Positions 22,675-30,693 of a DNA stretch of 36,432 bases are shown piece after piece. Numbering within the stretch: the first letter of the stretch is position 1; the number at the start of each line of letters is the position of its first letter. Under the pieces are notes generated by a model. That model saw only the letters and a program-made list of their open reading frames with translations. It was not told where the DNA came from and did no database searches. The position numbers and the translations under genes were made by a program. Source of the stretch: Tenderia sp965602225 (GTDB taxonomy: Bacteria > Pseudomonadota > Gammaproteobacteria > Tenderiales > Tenderiaceae); assembly GCA_965602225.1 (NCBI GenBank), contig CBFCYE010000025.1, forward strand, positions 1 through 36,432. The letters run 5' to 3'.

Positions 22675-24147
22675 CTAGCGGTATTTACTGCGCAGTTGCT
22701 GGGCCGTTTGGTATAGCTCAAGGTAATGTTTGGCGCTCTGTTTCCAGCTAAAGTCTTGTTTCATCCCAGTAGTGATGATTTTGTTCCACAGCTGAGGCTG
22801 GTGGCGATAGATTGAGATTGCCCGTTCGCAGGCCTGTAGCAGCTCAATGGCGCTAGCATGTTCAAAATGAAAGCCACTGGCCGTGCCCAGTTTGATGTTT
22901 TCGTCGCTGGCATCGATGACCGTATCAGCCAGGCCGCCGGTGTGACGGACAATGGGGGCGGTGCCATAGCGGAGGCTGTAGATTTGATTCAGGCCGCAGG
23001 GTTCAAAGCGGGACGGCATCAGAAACATGTCGGCTCCGGCCTCGATCTGGTGGGCCATCGTTTCGCTGAAACCGATGTGGGCAGCAATGTGTTCGGGATA
23101 TTTGGCTGCAGCCGCTTCAAGTGCGGCCTGAAAGCCTTTATCACCAGTGCCCAATACGACCATTTGAGCGCCCAACTCTACCAATTGCGGAATGATCTCC
23201 AGCACCAGGTCGATGCCTTTTTGTTCAACCAGTCTGCCTACCAGTCCCAGCAGTGGTGTCTCTGTGTTTTGTGGCAAGCCGAACTGTTTTTGCAGCTCGG
23301 CTTTGTTTTTGGTCTTGCCTTCCAGGTTGTGACTATCAAAGTGATGTTTTAACAGTGGGTCAGTGGCTGGATCCCATTGTTTGTAGTCGACACCATTGAG
23401 TACGCCTACCAGGCGGTCGTCGCGATGGTTGAGCAGACCGTCCAGGCCATAACCGAAGTGAGGGGTACGGATCTCCTTGGCGTAGGTTGGGCTGACGGTA
23501 GTGATCATATCAGCGAACACCAGGCCGCCTTTTATAAAAGATAGGCCGCCGTGAAATTCCAGTCCCTGCATGCCCCAGAGGAAATGCGGTATTTTCAGGC
23601 TCTGAAAATTGGTGGCATCAAAATGACCGTGGTAGGCCAGATTGTGGATGGTAAATATGGTCGCCGGGCGATTGGGGTGTTGCGATAACAAGGCCGGCAC
23701 CAGGCCGCTCTGCCAGTCATTGCAGTGGACGGTGTCCGGTTGCCAGTCCAATCCGGCCTTGTTGAGGGCGACAGCGCTGACGACGCGGGAAAAGGTAGCA
23801 AAGCGTTCGGCATTGTCGGCCCAGTCGTGGCCATCAGGGTCGGCATAGGGGCCGCCGGGGCGGTCGAAATGGGCTGGTGAATCAACCAGTAGTAGCTTGA
23901 CGGTGGTGCCGGGAAGGCGACCTTCAAGCAGGCGGACGGTTTCAGGCACGCCTTCCATATGAAAGCTGACAAAACCCAGTTTTTCGGCTTTGCGCATGGC
24001 GTCACGGTAGGCGGGCATGATGACGCGAACATCGTTGCGTAGTGCCTTGAGTGCCGCTGGTAGGCTGCCTGCTACATCGCCCAGGCCACCGGTTTTTACC
24101 AGTGGGTAGGCTTCGCTGGTAACGAAAAGAATTTTGTTATTTGCCAT
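22675..24147 (-). CDS. glgA: Glycogen synthase (ADP-glucose type)
   Basis: This 490-residue GT5 glycosyltransferase extends alpha-1,4-glucan from ADP-glucose. KTGGLGD at 18-24 binds the nucleotide sugar. The N-terminal domain runs to about residue 245 and the C-terminal Rossmann domain includes LGLVGRLVEQKGIDL and the SRFEPCGLNQIYSLRYGT active-site segment. The ATG start (MANNKILFVTSEAYP) is typical, but no good ribosome-binding site precedes it. No other glg gene lies in the window. It is divergent from the sensor kinase across a gap of about 190 bases. With ppc, gnd, zwf and pgi it makes this half of the window a carbon-storage and hexose-phosphate area. Confidence 0.97.
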   Translation of the reverse strand: MANNKILFVTSEAYPLVKTGGLGDVAGSLPAALKALRNDVRVIMPAYRDAMRKAEKLGFVSFHMEGVPETVRLLEGRLPGTTVKLLLVDSPAHFDRPGGPYADPDGHDWADNAERFATFSRVVSAVALNKAGLDWQPDTVHCNDWQSGLVPALLSQHPNRPATIFTIHNLAYHGHFDATNFQSLKIPHFLWGMQGLEFHGGLSFIKGGLVFADMITTVSPTYAKEIRTPHFGYGLDGLLNHRDDRLVGVLNGVDYKQWDPATDPLLKHHFDSHNLEGKTKNKAELQKQFGLPQNTETPLLGLVGRLVEQKGIDLVLEIIPQLVELGAQMVVLGTGDKGFQAALEAAAAKYPEHIAAHIGFSETMAHQIEAGADMFLMPSRFEPCGLNQIYSLRYGTAPIVRHTGGLADTVIDASDENIKLGTASGFHFEHASAIELLQACERAISIYRHQPQLWNKIITTGMKQDFSWKQSAKHYLELYQTAQQLRSKYR

Positions 24148-24334
24148 GGGAGTCCGATTGAGAAGTGCAATTGTGTACCGCTAGATTTGCTCAAGAATAA
24201 CATGAGCCTTTTGAGCTTGTGAATGCTTTGTAAATAGTGGAAATGGAATCGGGTATGATATGGGTTTCTGTTTTGGGAATTAAGTTGTTGTTTGCTGGCT
24301 ATAAAAGTTGTTCGCATGGGTGGGAGAGAGGCTG

Positions 24335-24376
24335 ATGTCAGATTGTGTCCAAATGAGTGATGACTTTGACTATTAA
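24335..24376 (+). CDS. Possible 13-codon leader ORF ahead of the sensor kinase
   Basis: ATG at 24335 follows the purine-rich GGGAGAGAGGCTG, the best ribosome-binding sequence in the area, and encodes MSDCVQMSDDFDY before a TAA at 24374. It overlaps the start region of the sensor kinase in another frame (kinase ATG 24360), and the kinase ATG itself has no comparable site. This arrangement suggests translational coupling or a leader peptide. It is too short to test by composition. Confidence 0.25.
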   Translation: MSDCVQMSDDFDY

Positions 24377-25625
24377 TCCGAATCTCAAACGTCTTGTTTA
24401 TGTGCGCCTGCTGGCAAACGTCGCTGAGGTGGTGATGCTTGGCGTGGCTGTCTTTGGCCTGGCGATGCAGTTGCCGTTGATGTTGTTATCGATGGGTATC
24501 GGTGCGCATGTGCTGATCAATCTGTTTGCCTGGTGGCGAGTGCAAACTGGCGTTGCGGTTGGCGCCAAAGAGGTGTTGTCGCAACTCTGTCTTGACGTGG
24601 TGGTATTGACTGGTCTGCTTTATCTGACTGGCGGGGCGTCTAACCCTTTTGTTTCCCTGTTGCTATTGCCGCTGGTGGTGGCCGCCACCATTTTGCCCAA
24701 AAGACAAGTCTGGAGTATGGCGCTGTTTGTGGTCATTGCCTATGGCTGGTTGATGTTTGATTACCACGCCATGTCTCAAATGGAGTCTCACTCGGGTTCA
24801 CATGTGGGTGAGGATTTTAATTGGCATGTCACCGGTATGTGGTTTGGTTTTTTACTGGCGGTGGCGATGATCGTCTTTTTTGTGTTGCGCATGGCTGAGT
24901 CATTGCGTGAGCGTGACCGGGTGCTGGCCGAGGCGCGTGAGTCTGCTCTACGCGATGAACAGCTTGTGGCGCTGGGAACGCTGGCGGCTGGTGCGGCCCA
25001 TGAACTGGGGACGCCGCTCTCGACTATGGCGGTGTTGACCCAGGAGCTGGAGCTGGAGTACGACCATGATCTGGATTTGCAGCAGCGACTGGCAATTTTG
25101 CGTCAGCAGGTGGATCGCTGTAAGGACACCTTGTCGATGATTTCTGCCTCTTCGGGGCAGTTGCGGGCTGAAGGTGGTGGGCGCATCGCCCTTGATCAGT
25201 TTCTGCAGACGGTGGTGGCTGACTGGTGTTCGATGCGGCCGGGGGTGCCGCTTGATTTTGATATGACGGGTGAGCAGCCGGCACCTGTTATTATTTCTGA
25301 AAAGGGCCTGTCTCAGGCCTTGATTACCTTTCTTGATAATGCCGCTGACTCGTCGCCTGATGCGGTAGAGATGCACTGTCGCTGGCAGGCTAGTCAATTA
25401 CAGATAGAGATAGCCGATCGTGGTGCCGGCATGCCGGACGAGTATCTGCAACAGGTAGGCAAGGTACCATTTACCACCAAGCTCGAAGGGCAGGGGCTTG
25501 GTCTGCTATTGGCCCATGCCATCATTCAGCGTCTCAATGGTCGTGTTGAAGTGAATGCCCGTCCTGGGGGCGGTACTAGCGTCAGACTGGAGCTGGATTT
25601 GAGCGGGTTGTTGTTGAATGAGTGA
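24360..25625 (+). CDS. RegB/PrrB-type redox-sensing histidine kinase
   Basis: This kinase of about 421 residues has five to six N-terminal transmembrane helices (about residues 15-180). The quinone-site motif GGASNPF (about 91-97) of the RegB/PrrB/ActS family is present. The H-box ALGTLAAGAAHELGTPLS has phospho-accepting His at about 214. Cys at about 254 in QVDRCKD corresponds to the redox cysteine of RegB. The ATP-binding domain follows (FLDNAADSSPDAV, DRGAGMP, GQGLGLLLAHAI). In purple bacteria RegB responds to the quinone pool and controls carbon fixation, respiration and nitrogen fixation. Start choices are GTG 24357 and ATG 24360, both poorly served by ribosome-binding sites. It overlaps the regulator gene by 8 bases. 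Confidence 0.9.
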   Translation: MTLTINPNLKRLVYVRLLANVAEVVMLGVAVFGLAMQLPLMLLSMGIGAHVLINLFAWWRVQTGVAVGAKEVLSQLCLDVVVLTGLLYLTGGASNPFVSLLLLPLVVAATILPKRQVWSMALFVVIAYGWLMFDYHAMSQMESHSGSHVGEDFNWHVTGMWFGFLLAVAMIVFFVLRMAESLRERDRVLAEARESALRDEQLVALGTLAAGAAHELGTPLSTMAVLTQELELEYDHDLDLQQRLAILRQQVDRCKDTLSMISASSGQLRAEGGGRIALDQFLQTVVADWCSMRPGVPLDFDMTGEQPAPVIISEKGLSQALITFLDNAADSSPDAVEMHCRWQASQLQIEIADRGAGMPDEYLQQVGKVPFTTKLEGQGLGLLLAHAIIQRLNGRVEVNARPGGGTSVRLELDLSGLLLNE

Positions 25626-26160
25626 AGAAGGCGTGACGCGGCTGCTGTTGGCAGATGATGATGAGGTGTTTGCCTCAGTGTTGGCTCGCGCATTGTCAAA
25701 GCGCGGTTTTGAGGTTGAGGTGGTTTATGATGTTGAGGCCGGTATCGCGCGGTGCAAAGACTGGTGGCCGGACTATGCGGTAATCGATCTGAATATGCCC
25801 GGTGCTTCCGGGTTGGCCTTGGTGGAGCATATTTGCAGTCAAGATGAAGATATTCGGGTGCTGGTATTGACCGGTTATGCTAGCATCGCCACCGCAGTGG
25901 AGGCGATCAAACTGGGCGCTATCCATTATCTGGCCAAGCCGGCTGATGCCGATGAGATCGTTGCCGGTCTGCACAAGATCAAGGGCGATGCCGAGGTGCC
26001 GGTGGGTGAGTCGCCGATGTCGGTGAAACGGCTGGAGTGGGAACATATTCAAAAGGTGCTGGCCGATGTCGATGGTAATGTTTCCGAGGCGGCGCGACGT
26101 CTGAATATGCATCGCCGTACGTTGCAGCGTAAGCTACAAAAAAGACCGGTGCAGAAGTAG
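25618..26160 (+). CDS. RegA/PrrA-type response regulator
   Basis: This 180-residue regulator has a receiver domain (residues 8-120) with acidic pocket ADDD (12-15), phospho-acceptor Asp57 in VIDLNMPG, Thr in LTGYAS and Lys in YLAKPAD. A short linker leads to a Fis-type helix-turn-helix (about 139-176): EWEHIQKVLADVDGNVSEAA, then RRLNMHRRTLQRKLQKRP. This end is almost invariant in RegA/PrrA/ActR proteins, so the DNA site is probably of the degenerate RegA type. The ATG overlaps the end of the kinase gene by 8 bases, which fits coupled expression of a cognate pair. Confidence 0.92.
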   Translation: MSEEGVTRLLLADDDEVFASVLARALSKRGFEVEVVYDVEAGIARCKDWWPDYAVIDLNMPGASGLALVEHICSQDEDIRVLVLTGYASIATAVEAIKLGAIHYLAKPADADEIVAGLHKIKGDAEVPVGESPMSVKRLEWEHIQKVLADVDGNVSEAARRLNMHRRTLQRKLQKRPVQK

Positions 26161-26318
26161 TCGCTCAACCCCTGTTTTTACCGAGCGAGCATTAACATTT
26201 GCTGTCCGTGGACGATAAGCCGCTGGGGTATGAGTTGCGCTAAAAACTAATTATCTGTCTGGCCGGTATTGACCGGTTGGATTTGTTATCGATTTAAATA
26301 TAAGCAAGGAGATTCATT

Positions 26319-27245
26319 ATGCGTATGGCACTGATAGGTTTGGGAAAGATGGGCGGCAATATGGCGCGTCGTTTGTGTCGCGGTGGCATTGAAGTTGTAG
26401 GTTACAACCGTTCGCCCGAAATTGTGAATACGCTGGTTAGTGAAGAGGGCATGGTTGCTGCGACCTCTCTGCGTGACGCAGTGGAAAAACTAACAGCGCC
26501 TAGAGTGGTGTGGCTGATGCTGCCCAGCGGTGCGCCGACTGAAGATGGCATTGAAGACCTGCTTGAGATTCTGGAGCAGGGTGATGTAGTGGTAGATGGC
26601 GGCAACTCTAATTACCATGACAGTCAACGTCGTAGTGCGCTATTGGCACAGCAGGGTATTGGTTATGTCGATTCAGGTACCTCGGGCGGTATCTGGGGAC
26701 TGGATAACGGTTACTGCCTGATGGTGGGTGGAACCAAGGAAGCGGTTGCCCATGTTGAGCCAGCCTTGAAGGTGTTGGCTCCGGGTAATGGTGATGGACC
26801 TGAAAACGGTTGGGCGCATGTTGGTCCTGCTGGCGCCGGTCACTTTACCAAGATGGTTCACAATGGCATCGAGTACGGCATGATGCAGGCTATGGCCGAG
26901 GGCTTTGCCCTGATGAAGGGTAAAGAAGAGTTCAATCTCGATCTGGCCCAGATTTCTGAGTTGTGGCGCCATAGTTCGGTGGTGCGTAGCTGGTTGCTGG
27001 ATCTGACCGCCGATGCGCTGAAAGAGGATCAACAGCTGAAGGAAGTGGCGCCATTTGTACCTGATTCCGGTGAAGGTCGCTGGACTGTGATTGAATCTAT
27101 CGATCAGGGCACTGCTGCACCGGTATTGAGTCTGGCGATGATGATGCGCTTTACCTCTCAGGATCAGGAAGGTTATGACTTTAAACTGTTGTCGATGATG
27201 CGTAATGCCTTTGGTGGCCATGCGGTGAAAAAGGCAGGCGAATAA
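26319..27245 (+). CDS. gnd: 6-phosphogluconate dehydrogenase, decarboxylating (short form)
   Basis: This 308-residue enzyme oxidises 6-phosphogluconate to ribulose 5-phosphate with loss of CO2. The N-terminal dinucleotide-binding motif is ALIGLGKMGGNMARRL with YNRS after the second strand. The catalytic segment GHFTKMVHNGIEYGMMQ carries the Lys, Asn and Glu-Tyr set, and DGGNSNYHDS and DSGTSGGIWG also match. It is the short single-copy form (about 300 residues) rather than the about 470-residue E. coli form. Coenzyme choice is not certain. The ATG at 26319 follows AAGGAG. Its stop overlaps the zwf ATG by one base (TAATG), so both oxidative pentose phosphate enzymes are co-translated. Upstream, an inverted repeat CCGGT...ACCGG (26263-26276) lies in the presumed promoter region. 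Confidence 0.95.
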   Translation: MRMALIGLGKMGGNMARRLCRGGIEVVGYNRSPEIVNTLVSEEGMVAATSLRDAVEKLTAPRVVWLMLPSGAPTEDGIEDLLEILEQGDVVVDGGNSNYHDSQRRSALLAQQGIGYVDSGTSGGIWGLDNGYCLMVGGTKEAVAHVEPALKVLAPGNGDGPENGWAHVGPAGAGHFTKMVHNGIEYGMMQAMAEGFALMKGKEEFNLDLAQISELWRHSSVVRSWLLDLTADALKEDQQLKEVAPFVPDSGEGRWTVIESIDQGTAAPVLSLAMMMRFTSQDQEGYDFKLLSMMRNAFGGHAVKKAGE

Positions 27246-28756
27246 TGTCAAAGATGGATCCCTGCACCATTGTAATCTTTGGTGCTACCGGCAACCTGTC
27301 GCGGGTGAAGTTGATGCCGGCCCTGTATGAGCTGGAAAAGGGCGGTCGCCTGCTTGACGGTGTGACTATCCTGGCCTTTGGCCGTCGTCCCTGGAGTCAG
27401 GAGGAGTGGCAGGCTGAAGTGGTGTCGATGCTTGAGGATAAGTATCCGGATGGCTACGATCAGGCCGCCTTTGAGCGTTTCAGTGCCAGGCTTTGTTATT
27501 TTCAGGGTGACTTAACCGAAGATGCCTCGTATAAGGCGTTGAGCGAAAAATTATCCTCCGATCCGGGTTGCAGCCCCAATGCCCAGTTTTATATGTCGAT
27601 TCGCCCCGCCGAGTTTGGCATGGTGATCGACAAGCTAGGTGAGCAAGGCCTGCTGAATCAGGCGCATGGCTGGCGTCGGGTGGTCATAGAAAAACCGTTT
27701 GGTTATGACCTGCTGAGTGCCCAGGCATTGCAGACATCGCTGAAAAAACATCTTGAAGAGAGCCAGATTTATCGCATCGATCATTATCTGGGTAAATCTA
27801 CGGTTAGAAATATTTTAGTGTTTCGTTTTGCCAACCTGTTGCTGGAGCCGCTCTGGAATCGCAATTACATCGACCATGTGCAGATTACTCATTCCGAAAC
27901 GATTGGGATTGGTAGTCGGGCGGATTACTACGATGGTGCCGGCGCCATGCGTGACATGATCCAGAGTCATCTAATGCAGTTGTTTGCATTGGTGGCGATG
28001 GAGCCACCAGCGGGCATGGATGATGAATCGCTGCGTGATGAAAAGGTTAAAGTGCTGAAATCTGTACGACCGATCCCGCAAAATGCAGTACATGCACATT
28101 CTTTCCGCGGCCAGTACACCGGCGGTCATGTGGGTGGTAATTCTGTGCCTGGTTACCGTGAAGAAAAGGATGTGCCTGAGGGTAGCACCACGGAGACCTA
28201 TGCTGCGTTGAAACTGTATGTGGATAACTGGCGTTGGAAGGGGGTGCCGTTTTATCTGCGCACTGGCAAGCGCATGGCAGAAGCCAGTTCAGCAATCTGT
28301 ATTCGTTTTAAACGCCCACCTCAGCACCTGTTTCGCGGCGCCAAGATAGATCAGTTGCAGCCTAATTGGTTGTTGTTGGGGATTCAGCCCAATGATTGCC
28401 TGAAGCTGGAAATCAACGTCAAGGAACATGGCACGTCCATGAAGACGCGTCAGATTAGTCTTGATGCCAGTTACCATGATGATGACACTAAGCCGGGTGA
28501 TGCTTACGAAGACCTATTGCTGGATGTGATGCGCGGTGATCATTCGCTGTTTTTGCGTTACGACGAGGTAGAATGGGCTTGGCGCGTGGTGGATCCCATC
28601 CTCAAGGTCTGGTCGATGGAGCGTGATTTTATCAATACCTATCCGGCCGGCAGTTGGGGGCCGCGTGGTACCTATCGCTTGTTTGAAAATGATGATCAGT
28701 TTTGGCGTCATTCGCTCGGCATTGGTGGTAGCGATGTAAGCTCGGAAGCCTTTTGA
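27245..28756 (+). CDS. zwf: Glucose-6-phosphate 1-dehydrogenase
   Basis: This 503-residue enzyme oxidises glucose 6-phosphate to 6-phosphogluconolactone, the entry to the oxidative pentose phosphate pathway. The dinucleotide site IFGATGNLSRVKLMPAL (GATGNL) lies at the start, and the active-site signature is RIDHYLGKSTVRN with the substrate-binding Lys and His. EKPFGYD and FYLRTGKRM follow. The ATG overlaps the gnd stop by one base. No 6-phosphogluconolactonase gene lies between zwf and gnd. pgi begins 81 bases later on the same strand. Confidence 0.97.
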   Translation: MSKMDPCTIVIFGATGNLSRVKLMPALYELEKGGRLLDGVTILAFGRRPWSQEEWQAEVVSMLEDKYPDGYDQAAFERFSARLCYFQGDLTEDASYKALSEKLSSDPGCSPNAQFYMSIRPAEFGMVIDKLGEQGLLNQAHGWRRVVIEKPFGYDLLSAQALQTSLKKHLEESQIYRIDHYLGKSTVRNILVFRFANLLLEPLWNRNYIDHVQITHSETIGIGSRADYYDGAGAMRDMIQSHLMQLFALVAMEPPAGMDDESLRDEKVKVLKSVRPIPQNAVHAHSFRGQYTGGHVGGNSVPGYREEKDVPEGSTTETYAALKLYVDNWRWKGVPFYLRTGKRMAEASSAICIRFKRPPQHLFRGAKIDQLQPNWLLLGIQPNDCLKLEINVKEHGTSMKTRQISLDASYHDDDTKPGDAYEDLLLDVMRGDHSLFLRYDEVEWAWRVVDPILKVWSMERDFINTYPAGSWGPRGTYRLFENDDQFWRHSLGIGGSDVSSEAF

Positions 28757-28837
28757 TCTGGTTTTGATCTGGCAGAGTTGTTGGCGTTACACTGTCGATG
28801 GTGTTGCATATAAAAAATAAAAGAAGGATGTCGGGGC

Positions 28838-30481
28838 GTGATTGAATCAGCTGAATGGAAGGCCTTGCTGGCACACAAGCAAGAGAACGAACATGTGCAT
28901 ATGCGTGACATGTTCGCCGAAGATCCGCAGCGTTTTGAACGTTACTCGATATTTTTCAACAATATACTGTTTGATTATTCCAAGAACCGTGTCACCGATG
29001 AAACCCTGAAGCTGTTGTTTGATCTGGCTCGTTCGCGTGATGTGAAGGGCTGGTCTCAGAAGATGTTTCATGGTGAGAAGATCAACTTCACCGAAGATCG
29101 TGCCGTGTTGCATGTGGCGCTGCGTAATCGCAGTAACCGTCCTATCTTTGTTGATGGCCATAACGTCATGCCGCAGGTCAATGCGGTGCTGGCCAAGATG
29201 CGCAAGTTTTCCGAGTCCATCCGTTCGGGCAAGTGGTTGGGTTATACCGGCAAGCGTATTACTGATGTGGTGAATATTGGTATTGGTGGTTCTGACCTGG
29301 GACCAAAGCTGGTCTGTGAGACACTCAAACCTTATAGCGACTGGGCCATTCGGGCGCATTTTGTCTCTAATGTGGATGACACCCAGGTGGTGGAAACGCT
29401 GCGTGGTCTGAATCCGGAGACAACCTTGTTTATTGTCGCCTCCAAAACCTTTACCACCCAAGAGACCATCGTTAATGCCCGTTCTGCGCGTGATTGGCTA
29501 TTGCATGATGCTCACGGCGATGAGACGGCAGTGGCCAAACATTTTGTCGCGATTTCGACCAATGTGGAAAAGGTGACAGAGTTTGGTATTGACCCGCAAA
29601 ATATGTTCGAGTTTTGGGACTGGGTCGGTGGTCGTTATTCGCTCTGGAGTGCCATCGGTCTATCTATCGCCTGTTACATCGGTATGGATAATTTTGAGCT
29701 GCTGTTACAGGGCGCGCACGAGATGGATGAGCATTTTCTATCGGCACCGATGGAACGTAATATCCCCATTATCATGGGCATGTTAGGGGTCTGGTATAAC
29801 AACTTCTTTGACGCCGACAGTCATGCCATCTTCCCTTATGACCAGTATTTGTATGAGTTACCAGCCTATTTCCAGCAGGGCGATATGGAGAGTAACGGCA
29901 AGCAGACTAATCGCGATGGTAATCCGGTTGATTGTTCCACTGGCCCGGTGATCTGGGGTAAGCCGGGAACCAATGGCCAGCATGCCTTTTTTCAGCTGCT
30001 GCATCAGGGTACCAAGCTGGTGCCGGCAGATTTTCTGGCGGCGGTAAAGGCGCAAAACCCTCTGGGTGAGCATCACTCCATCCTGATTTCCAATTTCTTT
30101 GCCCAGACCGAGGCCTTGATGAAGGGGCGTACCCGGGAAGAGGCTCGCGAAGAATTGGTGGCCGATGGTTATAGCGGTAAGCGGCTTGAAGAGCTGGTGG
30201 AGCACAAACATTTTGAGGGTAATCGGCCCACCAATTCTATCTTGTTTAAACGCCTTGATCCCAAGACCATGGGCTGTCTGGTAGCCATGTACGAACACAA
30301 AATCTTTGTGCAGGGCGTTATCTGGGGGATTAATTCCTTTGATCAGATGGGAGTTGAATTGGGTAAACAGTTGGCGTCTACAATTCAGGCTGAACTCAGT
30401 GGTGATACTGAAATTACTGCGCATGATTCATCCACTAATGGCCTGATTAACTACTACAACAAGCACCACCTACGTCCTTAA
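28838..30481 (+). CDS. pgi: Glucose-6-phosphate isomerase
   Basis: This 547-residue cytosolic enzyme interconverts glucose 6-phosphate and fructose 6-phosphate. The signatures VNIGIGGSDLGPKLVCETL, FWDWVGGRYSLWSAIGLS and GPVIWGKPGTNGQHAFFQLL are present, and the C-terminal signature VQGVIWGINSFDQMGVELGK follows. The start is GTG at 28838 (MIESAEWKALLAHKQ) with GAAGGA about 10 bases upstream. An ATG at 28828 is out of frame and stops at once. It probably belongs to the gnd-zwf-pgi unit and ends at a short G/C hairpin. Confidence 0.97.
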   Translation: MIESAEWKALLAHKQENEHVHMRDMFAEDPQRFERYSIFFNNILFDYSKNRVTDETLKLLFDLARSRDVKGWSQKMFHGEKINFTEDRAVLHVALRNRSNRPIFVDGHNVMPQVNAVLAKMRKFSESIRSGKWLGYTGKRITDVVNIGIGGSDLGPKLVCETLKPYSDWAIRAHFVSNVDDTQVVETLRGLNPETTLFIVASKTFTTQETIVNARSARDWLLHDAHGDETAVAKHFVAISTNVEKVTEFGIDPQNMFEFWDWVGGRYSLWSAIGLSIACYIGMDNFELLLQGAHEMDEHFLSAPMERNIPIIMGMLGVWYNNFFDADSHAIFPYDQYLYELPAYFQQGDMESNGKQTNRDGNPVDCSTGPVIWGKPGTNGQHAFFQLLHQGTKLVPADFLAAVKAQNPLGEHHSILISNFFAQTEALMKGRTREEAREELVADGYSGKRLEELVEHKHFEGNRPTNSILFKRLDPKTMGCLVAMYEHKIFVQGVIWGINSFDQMGVELGKQLASTIQAELSGDTEITAHDSSTNGLINYYNKHHLRP

Positions 30482-30495
30482 TTGGCTGTTTGGCG

Positions 30496-30514
30496 TGGGG
30501 GTTAAATGCCCCCA
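30496..30514 (+). terminator. Possible terminator after pgi
   Basis: TGGGGG (30496-30501) and CCCCCA (30509-30514) form a 6-base stem with a 7-base loop 15 bases after the pgi stop. AATTT follows, a weak U-tract. It lies directly before the aceE promoter region. Confidence 0.45.
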
Positions 30515-30538
30515 ATTTCCTGATTTACAAAAAAAAGG

Positions 30539-30592
30539 TATAATTGCGCGCTTGTTCTAACTGACTGAAAAAACTGGAAAACGTGTTCCAGT
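30539..30592 (+). promoter_or_regulatory. aceE promoter -10 box and leader inverted repeat
   Basis: A perfect TATAAT (30539-30544) follows an A-run. The -35 box is poor (TTTCCT at 17 bases), which often means an activator or upstream element. About 30 bases downstream, ACTGGAA (30573-30579) and TTCCAGT (30586-30592) form a 7-base inverted repeat around AACGTG. It would lie about 22-42 bases into the transcript, as an operator or a leader stem. It does not match the E. coli PdhR site. Confidence 0.5.
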
Positions 30593-30693
30593 TTGAATAG
30601 GTCATTGATCTTTGCGGCTAAGCCTTCTAAAGCGCCGCTCACACATGCCGCCCATCACAGGGCAAAGAATTTATTGAAGAGGTTGGAGCCTAC

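Noticed and set aside
26161..26188. TCGCTC...GAGCGA inverted repeat after the RegA-like gene as a terminator
   Set aside because: The stem is only 6 bases with a 16-base loop, and no T-run follows.
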